From: Quadrisphaera sp. DSM 44207
GTDB lineage: Bacteria; Actinomycetota; Actinomycetes; Actinomycetales; Quadrisphaeraceae
Direction of reading: 5' to 3'
Length of the DNA stretch: 64,000 nt
Assembly (NCBI RefSeq): GCF_900101335.1
Contig: NZ_FNKA01000001.1
Location: 496,001-560,000 of the forward strand
The translations under genes and the position numbers were made by a program. Positions 58,743 through 64,000 of the stretch are shown piece by piece (the first letter of the stretch is position 1; every line of letters begins with the position of its first letter). The notes under the pieces were generated by a model, which had not been told where the DNA came from, ran no database searches, and worked only from the letters and a program-made list of their open reading frames with translations.

Positions 58743-59576
58743 CTACGGGCGGGGTCGCGGCCCGCGGGTGAACACCGCCCGGTAGGCCAGGCGGCGCAGG
58801 CCCACCGGCACCGCCCGGTAGCCGCCGCGCACCACGAGGTTGCGCACGAACTGCGCCCCGGTCGTGAAGCCCTCCTCGTGCAGGTGCCGCTGCAGCGCCA
58901 CCTCCGAGCGCAGCAGGCGCAGCCCGCCGCGGCGCGCGTACGAGCCGGCCCCGACGCGGTAGCGCACGAGCGGCTCGGCGACGTTCGCCGTGCGGGCCCC
59001 GCTGGCGATCATGCGGGCGAACAGCCAGTAGTCCTCGAGCAGCGGCAGCTCGCGGTAGCCGCCGGCGCGCGCGACCGCGGAGCGCCGGTAGACCACCGTC
59101 GGGTGGTTGAAGGGGCTGTGGAAGCGGGCGCGGGCCGCGATCGCCTCGTGGGTCAGCGGCGGGGTGCGCACGGCGAGCACCTCGGTCTCGTCGTGCGCGA
59201 ACTCCACCAGCGCCGACCCGACGACGTCCGCGCCGGCCTCGACCACCGGCAGCTGCACCGCGAAGCGGTGCGGGGCGCTGACGTCGTCGGCGTCCATGCG
59301 CGCCACGACGTCGTGCCGGCACGCCGCGAGGCCGGCCTCCAGCGCCAGCGCGAGGCCCCGGTTGCGCACCAGCGGCAGCACGGTCACCGGCACCGGGGAG
59401 GCGGCCACGAGGTCGGCGAGGCGGTCGGCGAGCTCCGCGGGCACCGGCCCGTCGCGCACGACGACGACCTCGGCGGGGCGCCGGGTCTGCTCCCGGACGG
59501 CGGAGGTGAAGGCCCGCTCCAGGAAGGCCGCGCGATCTCCCGCGTACACGGGCAGCAGCAGGGAGAACTCCGTCAC
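58743..59576 (-). CDS. GT2 glycosyltransferase (second of pair)
   Basis: 277 residues. FSLLLPVYAGDRAAFLERAF, the nucleotide-binding VVVRDGPVP, metal motif ARMDADDVSAPHRFAVQLPV, FNHPTVVYRRSAVARAGGYR and LLEDYWLFARM as the acceptor region. Typical inverting cytoplasmic GT2 of surface polysaccharide pathways; sugar unknown. GTG overlaps the stop of the preceding gene by GTGA. Confidence 0.92.
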   Translation of the reverse strand: MTEFSLLLPVYAGDRAAFLERAFTSAVREQTRRPAEVVVVRDGPVPAELADRLADLVAASPVPVTVLPLVRNRGLALALEAGLAACRHDVVARMDADDVSAPHRFAVQLPVVEAGADVVGSALVEFAHDETEVLAVRTPPLTHEAIAARARFHSPFNHPTVVYRRSAVARAGGYRELPLLEDYWLFARMIASGARTANVAEPLVRYRVGAGSYARRGGLRLLRSEVALQRHLHEEGFTTGAQFVRNLVVRGGYRAVPVGLRRLAYRAVFTRGPRPRP

Positions 59577-60544
59577 CGGCCGGCGCCCGCCTCGACCGCG
59601 ACCACGGCGGCGCTGACGGCGCCGAGCCCCTCGAGCACCTGCGACGTCGGGCGCGGGCGCCGGCGCAGGCCGTCCGCCAGCCCGCGGCGCAGGCCGGCGA
59701 GCAGCACCCGCGGCTGCGAGGAGCCGGCCAGGGTGCGGGCCCAGCGCAGCAGCGTCGACCCGCCGTACAGCGCCTTCTCCCACGGCGCCAGGCCCCCCGA
59801 GCGCGTGAAGAGCCAGACCTTGTTGCGCACCTCGAAGTAGAACCGGGGGCCGGGGTCGACGTCGGTGCCGCCGAACACCCGCGTCTCGTGGACGACGACG
59901 CTGGCCGGGCAGTGCAGGCCCGTGCGGGCGCGCAGCAGCCGGGTGGTGAACTCGAAGTCGTCGTTCCAGATGAAGTAGTCGGCCACCGGCAGGCCGTCGG
60001 CGCGCACGGCCTCGGCGTCGACGAGCAGGGAGACGAACGACGCCGAGCGCACGGGCACGGCACCGGCCGACGCGGCGCCCGCCCTCGCCGCCGCGCGGGC
60101 CAGCGGGCGCCGGCGCGGGGTGTTCATCGGGTGCTCGCGCCCGTCGTGCCAGACCACCCGGCTGGCCAGGACGGCGACCTCGCCGGGGTGGGCGTCGCGC
60201 GCGGCGAGCAGCTGCTCCAGCGCCGTCGGGGTGGGGACGGTGTCGTCGTCCATCAGCCACACCCAGTCGGCGGCGTGCTCAGTGATCGCGCGCGCCAGCC
60301 CGGCGGCGAACCCGCCGGCGCCGCCGGTGTTGCGCGGCAGCGCGACGACGTCGACCGGCACGGCGAGGTCGGCCGCGGCCCGGCGCGCGGCCTCGGCGGA
60401 GCCGTCGGAGGAGGCGTTGTCGAGGACGACGACGCAGTCGAGGGGGCGGGTCTGCGCGGCGAGGGCCTGCAGGACCCGCACGAGCAGCTCGCGCCGGTCG
60501 AAGGCGACGACCACGGCCACCACCCGCTCGCACGCCGCGCCCAT
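59573..60544 (-). CDS. GT2 glycosyltransferase, rhamnosyltransferase-like (first of pair)
   Basis: 323 residues from the ATG at 60544. I choose it over the GTG at 60553 because a TACGGT box ends seven bases before it, implying a leaderless mRNA that starts after the GTG. VAVVVAFDRRELLVRVLQAL, VVLDNASSDGSAEAARRA, NTGGAGGFAAGLARA, the metal motif VWLMDDDTVPTPTALEQLL and FIWNDDFEFTTRLLRAR place it with GlfT1/rhamnosyltransferase-like GT2 enzymes, which start galactan or surface glycans. This fits the galactan operon elsewhere in the window. Confidence 0.92.
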   Translation of the reverse strand: MGAACERVVAVVVAFDRRELLVRVLQALAAQTRPLDCVVVLDNASSDGSAEAARRAAADLAVPVDVVALPRNTGGAGGFAAGLARAITEHAADWVWLMDDDTVPTPTALEQLLAARDAHPGEVAVLASRVVWHDGREHPMNTPRRRPLARAAARAGAASAGAVPVRSASFVSLLVDAEAVRADGLPVADYFIWNDDFEFTTRLLRARTGLHCPASVVVHETRVFGGTDVDPGPRFYFEVRNKVWLFTRSGGLAPWEKALYGGSTLLRWARTLAGSSQPRVLLAGLRRGLADGLRRRPRPTSQVLEGLGAVSAAVVAVEAGAGR

Positions 60545-60551
60545 GGCGCCC

Positions 60552-60557
60552 ACCGTA
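60552..60557 (-). promoter_or_regulatory. -10 box TACGGT of leaderless glycosyltransferase
   Basis: TACGGT (60557 to 60552, minus strand), seven bases before the ATG at 60544. It decides that gene's start. Confidence 0.65.
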
Positions 60558-60639
60558 GAGGGACCGCCCGCGCCGCGGCGGGCGCTCCGCCGCGACCCCC
60601 GCCGCGACCCCGGCGCCGCTCGGCTCCCGGCCTGCTCGC

Positions 60640-60659
60640 CCGCGGTGTCAGCACCGCGG
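60640..60659. terminator. Hairpin carrying the GGTGTCAGCACC 12-mer
   Basis: CCGCGGTG-TCAG-CACCGCGG forms an 8-bp stem with a four-base loop, 47 bases past the stop of the wall-binding protein gene. The 12-mer at 60644-60655 is identical to that at 16804-16815. Confidence 0.6.
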
Positions 60660-60705
60660 CGCGCCCGCGGCCGCGCACGTGCCGGCGCGAGCGGCAGCGG
60701 CGGGC

Positions 60706-61797
60706 TCAGGCGCGCGCGGCGGCGTCCGCGGCCTCGAGGACGGCGTCCGGCACGGCGCCGGCGAGGCCGATGGCCGTCACCGAGGACGTCGCGGTGGCGG
60801 CCAGCGCCCCGGCGGTCTCACCGCTCAGCCCGCTCGGCGCGGTCAGGTACAGGGGGCGCTGCCGGCTGCCGGCGAGCGGCCCGCTGGCCAGGGCGTCGGG
60901 GAAGCGCACCCCGTTGACGAGGTAGCCCTGCGCCGCGTCGGCGAAGCCGAGCCCGAAGCCGGCGACGCCGCCCGGCCCGGTCGCGGCGCCGGCGCCGGCC
61001 TGCGGCGCGCTCGCCAGCGCCAGCAGCACGGCGGCGGTGTCGTAGCGGGTGGCGCCCGCGGCGACGACGACCTCGAGCCCGTCGGCGGCCAGGGCGTCGA
61101 GCACGCGGGAGGAGACCACCGCGCTGCCGCCGAGCACCACCACCTGGGCGATCCCGAGGTCGCGCAGCGCCGAGCGGGTGGCGTCGGGCAGGGCGTCGCG
61201 CGCGGTCAGCAGCAGCGGCACGCGCCCGGCGTAGGCCAGCGGCCCCGCGGACAGGCCGTCGGCGGGGTTGGTGCCGCTGGCCACGAGCGCGGTGCGGGCG
61301 GCGGGCGAGCCCGCGAGCAGCGCGCGGGGAGCGATGGAGGCCGCGCCGAGGCGGGCCGCGGCGGCCGCGGTGGCGTAGCGGTCACCGCCCTGCACGCGCA
61401 CCACCTGCGCGCCGGGCAGCAGCTCGCGCAGGTGGTCCAGGACGGCGTCCGCGACGACGGCGGGCCCGCCCATGACGTGCACCGTGCGCCCCGCGCCCGC
61501 CCCGGCGCCCGCACCGGCGCTCGAGCCGCCGCCCGAGCCGCCGCCGCTCCCGCCGAGCAGCGCCGCCGCGGCGTCGCGGGTCGGGGCGGGCAGGCGGTCG
61601 CGCGCCGTCAGCAGCACCGGGGCGCCGACGTGGCCGGCGAGGAACGTCGCGCTCAGGGCGTCGATGCCGCCGGCCGCGTCCTCGCCGCTGGCCACGACGA
61701 CGCCGGGCACGGCGCCGGCGGGCAGGTCCGCGGCGAACGCCTCCGCGACGAGGGCCGCCGTGGCGTAGCGGTCGCCGCCGCCGATCCGCCCGCTCAC
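60706..61797 (-). CDS. Cell-wall-binding repeat 2 (CWB2) protein lacking a visible signal peptide
   Basis: 363 residues. Three CWB2 modules are marked by RIGGGDRYATAA (about residue 4), VQGGDRYATAAAAARLG (about 135) and AGATRYDTAAVLLALA (about 245), each with a PVLLTARD/PLLLTARDALP-type strand and VHVMGGPAVV/VVVLGGSAVV segments. Such proteins bind wall glycans outside the cell, but this frame begins directly with the first module. The only start is a GTG inside an array of 11-bp repeats, and an in-frame stop lies 30 bases upstream. Either the signal peptide was lost by repeat slippage or the gene is truncated. Confidence 0.8.
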   Translation of the reverse strand: MSGRIGGGDRYATAALVAEAFAADLPAGAVPGVVVASGEDAAGGIDALSATFLAGHVGAPVLLTARDRLPAPTRDAAAALLGGSGGGSGGGSSAGAGAGAGAGRTVHVMGGPAVVADAVLDHLRELLPGAQVVRVQGGDRYATAAAAARLGAASIAPRALLAGSPAARTALVASGTNPADGLSAGPLAYAGRVPLLLTARDALPDATRSALRDLGIAQVVVLGGSAVVSSRVLDALAADGLEVVVAAGATRYDTAAVLLALASAPQAGAGAATGPGGVAGFGLGFADAAQGYLVNGVRFPDALASGPLAGSRQRPLYLTAPSGLSGETAGALAATATSSVTAIGLAGAVPDAVLEAADAAARA

Positions 61798-61846
61798 GAG
61801 GCGCTCACGAGGAGGCTCACGAGGAGCTCAGGAGGAGCTCACGAGG
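61791..61846. repeat. 11-bp minisatellite at the CWB2 gene start
   Basis: Five imperfect units around CGCTCACGAGG (61791-61801, 61802-61812, 61813-61824, 61825-61835, 61836-61846), 11 or 12 bases long. The GTG start of the wall-binding protein is in the first unit. Units of 11 bases shift the frame when gained or lost. Confidence 0.8.
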
Positions 61847-61901
61847 CGCTCGCGACGCGCCGTCCACCGCTGACATGCACAGATCGTCACATGTCATCAC
61901 C

Positions 61902-61907
61902 TAGCGT
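61902..61907 (+). promoter_or_regulatory. Candidate -10 box TAGCGT for the DUF1800 gene
   Basis: TAGCGT would start transcription near 61914. The GGGAGG ribosome site (61929-61934) then lies in the short leader before the GTG at 61942. Confidence 0.5.
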
Positions 61908-61941
61908 CGATGGCGCCACGCGGAGCGAGGGAGGACCGACC

Positions 61942-63426
61942 GTGAGCCCGACGCCGGCCCTGCTGGCCCTGCGCGACCGCGTGCGGCGGCACGTGCCCGG
62001 TGCGCTGCTGCCCGCACCGCTGTCGCAGGACGACGTCCAGCACCTCGTGCGGCGCCTGACCTGGGGCGCGACGCCGACCCTGGTCGAGGAGGTGCGCCGC
62101 GACCCGCAGGCATGGCTCGACGCCCAGCTCGAGCCCGCCGCGATCGACGACGCCGCGTGCGACGCCCTGGTGCGCCGCTTCGGCCGCCTGTCCTGGTCGA
62201 TCCCGCAGACGCGCGGCGGCGGCTCGTTCGGCAACTACGACTCGATGTGGGAGCTGGGGCAGGCGACCCTGGCGCGGGCCACCTGGAGCCGCCGGCAGCT
62301 GCTGGAGGTGGTGTGCGACTTCTGGTCCAACCACCTCAACGTCACCAACCCCGCCTCGGACGTGTGGGACAACCGCCACGACTACGACGCGACGGTGATC
62401 CGCCCGCACGCGCTCGGCTCCTTCGACGCCATGCTGCTCGCCTCCGCCCGCCACCCGGCGATGCTGCGCTACCTGGACAACGCCACGAACACCCGCGGCG
62501 CGCCCAACGAGAACTACGCCCGCGAGCTGCTGGAGCTGCACACCGTCGGCGTCGACGCCGGCTACGGCGAGGAGGGGGTGCGCGCGGCGGCCCGGGTGCT
62601 CACCGGCGCCGCGGTCGACGACGCCACGGGCCTGTACCGCTACGACGAGCGCCGCCACGACCCCGGCGCCGCCGCGGTGATGGGGTGGAGCACCGGGGCG
62701 CACAGCGCCGCGGACGGCCAGCGCGTGCAGGCCGACCTGGTGCGCCACCTCGCGCACCACCCGCGCACGGCCGCCACCATCGCGCGCAAGCTGTGCGTGC
62801 GGTTCGTCGCCGACGACCCGCCGGCGGCGCTGGTGGAGCGCCTGGCCGCCACCTACCTCGCGCAGGGCACGCGCGTCGTCCCGGTGCTGCGCCAGCTCTT
62901 CGCCAGCCCCGAGTTCTGGGCGGCCCGGCGCACCAAGACCCGCCGCCCGCTGGAGGGCTTCGTCGCCGCCGTGCGCGCGATCGGCTCCACCCCCGGCCCG
63001 AGCGGCCTCGGCGGCATGGACTACCTGTACTGGCAGGCCCGCGACATCGGGATGGCGCCGCTGGCGTGGGCCCCGCCCAACGGCTACCCCGACGTCGCCG
63101 TCGCCTGGCAGTCCGCCGGCGCCACGATGCGCCGCTGGAACAAGACCACCGAGGTCGTCAACGGCTGGTGGCCCGCGGACCTGCGCCGCGGTGACCTGGC
63201 CGTGCTGCTGCCCCGCCCGCTGCCCGACACGTTCGGCGAGGTCGTCGACGCCCTGCTCGCCCGCCTGCTGGGGCGCCCGGCCACGGCGCGCGAGCGCTCG
63301 GTGCTGCTGGCCTTCTGCGAGCGCTCGGCGGTCACCCCGCTGCGCGCGGACGACGAGTGGATCACCTGGCGCCTGCCCTCCGTCGTCCAGACGGTGCTGC
63401 ACGCCCCCGGACACATGGAGCGATGA
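61942..63426 (+). CDS. DUF1800 family protein
   Basis: 494 residues. The core LVRRLTWGATPTLVEEVRRD, FWSNHLNVTNPASDVWDNRH, NATNTRGAPNENYARELLEL, HTVGVDAGYGEEGVRAAARV and the FASPEFWA segment is the DUF1800 pattern. GTG start with GGGAGG seven bases upstream. No signal peptide is seen, while its partner has a twin-arginine signal, so this subunit may be exported with it. DUF1800 and DUF1501 occur as pairs in many bacteria; function unknown. The next gene overlaps by ATGA. Confidence 0.9.
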   Translation: MSPTPALLALRDRVRRHVPGALLPAPLSQDDVQHLVRRLTWGATPTLVEEVRRDPQAWLDAQLEPAAIDDAACDALVRRFGRLSWSIPQTRGGGSFGNYDSMWELGQATLARATWSRRQLLEVVCDFWSNHLNVTNPASDVWDNRHDYDATVIRPHALGSFDAMLLASARHPAMLRYLDNATNTRGAPNENYARELLELHTVGVDAGYGEEGVRAAARVLTGAAVDDATGLYRYDERRHDPGAAAVMGWSTGAHSAADGQRVQADLVRHLAHHPRTAATIARKLCVRFVADDPPAALVERLAATYLAQGTRVVPVLRQLFASPEFWAARRTKTRRPLEGFVAAVRAIGSTPGPSGLGGMDYLYWQARDIGMAPLAWAPPNGYPDVAVAWQSAGATMRRWNKTTEVVNGWWPADLRRGDLAVLLPRPLPDTFGEVVDALLARLLGRPATARERSVLLAFCERSAVTPLRADDEWITWRLPSVVQTVLHAPGHMER

Positions 63427-64000
63427 CCGTGCCTGCGACCACGCTGCCCTGCACCTGCCCGGACGGCGGCCCGGGCGGCGGCCCCGGCGGCGGCCTGACC
63501 CGGCGCACCCTCCTGAAGGCCCTCGGCGGCGCGGCCCTCACGCTCGCGGCCACCGAGGCGGTGCACACCCGCGTCGCCCTGGCCGCACCCGGCTACACCG
63601 GCGACGTGCTCGTGGTGCTCTCCCTGCGCGGGGGCTTCGACGGGCTCTCGGCGATCGTGCCCGGCGGCGACCCCGACTACCGCCGCCTGCGGCCCACCAT
63701 CGGGATCCCGGCGTCCGCGCTGCTGCCCCTGGACTCCACCTTCGGCCTGCACCCGGCGCTGGCGCCGCTGCTGCCGCTGTGGCGCGCCGGCACGCTCGGC
63801 GCCGTGCAGGGGGTGGGCCAGCCGGACCCCACCCGCTCCCACTTCAAGGCGATGGAGGAGATGGAGCGGGCCGCGCCCGGCAGCGGCCTGCGCACCGGCT
63901 GGCTCGACCGCACCCTGGGCACCCGGGCCCCGGAGACCCCCCTCGCCGCGGTCTCGCTCGGCAGCCCCACCACGCCGGCGTCCCTGGTCGGGCCGTCCCA
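63423..64000 (+). CDS. DUF1501 family protein with twin-arginine signal (partial)
   Basis: 192 full codons in the window; it runs off the right end. ATG overlaps the DUF1800 stop. A twin-arginine signal is visible: TRRTLLKALGGAALTLAATE with RR at 27-28, after a Cys/Gly-rich lead (PCTCPDGGPGGGPGGG). The domain then begins DVLVVLSLRGGFDGLSAIVP, PTIGIPASALLPLDSTFGLH and VGQPDPTRSHFKAMEEMERA, the DUF1501 (alkaline-phosphatase-like) hallmark. Translocated folded, hence likely holding a metal. The catalytic C-terminal part is beyond the window. Confidence 0.9.
   Translation, partial: MTVPATTLPCTCPDGGPGGGPGGGLTRRTLLKALGGAALTLAATEAVHTRVALAAPGYTGDVLVVLSLRGGFDGLSAIVPGGDPDYRRLRPTIGIPASALLPLDSTFGLHPALAPLLPLWRAGTLGAVQGVGQPDPTRSHFKAMEEMERAAPGSGLRTGWLDRTLGTRAPETPLAAVSLGSPTTPASLVGPS

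Noticed and set aside
61891-61941. Earlier ATG start (61891) for the DUF1800 gene
   Set aside because: It lies upstream of the TAGCGT box, so would not be transcribed, and has no ribosome site; GTG 61942 has GGGAGG.

Overview
The window reads as chromosomal DNA of a very GC-rich, motile actinobacterium. The evidence is a WhiB regulator, F420 biosynthesis genes, UDP-galactofuranose/galactan genes, LGFP-repeat wall proteins and a ClgR-type regulator, almost universal GTG/ATG starts with 4-base GTGA/ATGA overlaps, and TASNNT -10 boxes sitting 6-7 bases before leaderless starts. The gene set and the chemotaxis genes fit the Kineosporiaceae area (Kineococcus-like); this placement is inference from gene content, not a phylogeny.

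Layout. 1-4.1 kb: DUF4129-DUF4350-MoxR-DUF58 operon. 4.3-5.0 kb: ClgR-like regulator and a truncated VOC gene. 5.0-9.1 kb: a chemotaxis pair (a triple CheW-domain protein and a soluble five-PAS methyl-accepting protein). 9.3-26.5 kb: a conserved actinobacterial housekeeping block: SpoIIM-like, RDD, sahH, DUF808, SIS-domain sugar isomerase, Trm112-like, manB, zinc ribbon, DUF3499, minimal zincin, DUF5719, giant glycosyltransferase, WhiB, fbiA, HExxH protein, fbiB. 26.7-29.4 kb: DNA glycosylase, DUF3105, TIGR03089. 29.5-34.9 kb: a lipoprotein and two secreted LGFP-repeat enzymes (lysozyme-like and amidase). 34.9-44.4 kb: a seven-gene minus-strand wall polysaccharide operon (glf, GlfT2-like, Wzm/Wzt exporter, GtrB-like, GtrA-glycosyltransferase fusion, FAD oxidoreductase). 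44.5-55.3 kb: a ten-gene type II polyketide operon that carries its own complete acetyl-CoA carboxylase. 55.7-58.5 kb: a rhodanese gene and two paralogous LuxR-like regulators. 58.7-60.5 kb: two family-2 glycosyltransferases. 60.7-64.0 kb: a cell-wall-binding-repeat protein divergent from a DUF1800/DUF1501 secreted pair that runs off the window.

How the parts fit together. The galactan operon would make UDP-galactofuranose, polymerise it on a lipid carrier and export it; the neighbouring LGFP proteins plausibly bind or remodel that wall. The polyketide operon has KS-alpha, KS-beta, ACP, two kinds of cyclase, a cupin and an oxygenase but no ketoreductase, which is the logic of unreduced aromatic spore-pigment (whiE-like) pathways. 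Its unusual parts are the fused AccD-AccA carboxyltransferase with AccB and AccC, and a terminal protein with three ABM domains fused to an FAD monooxygenase. Two pseudo-receiver LuxR proteins upstream, each with a TTGACACC promoter overlapping a short dyad, are candidate regulators. No tRNA, rRNA, CRISPR array, insertion sequence or origin was recognised.
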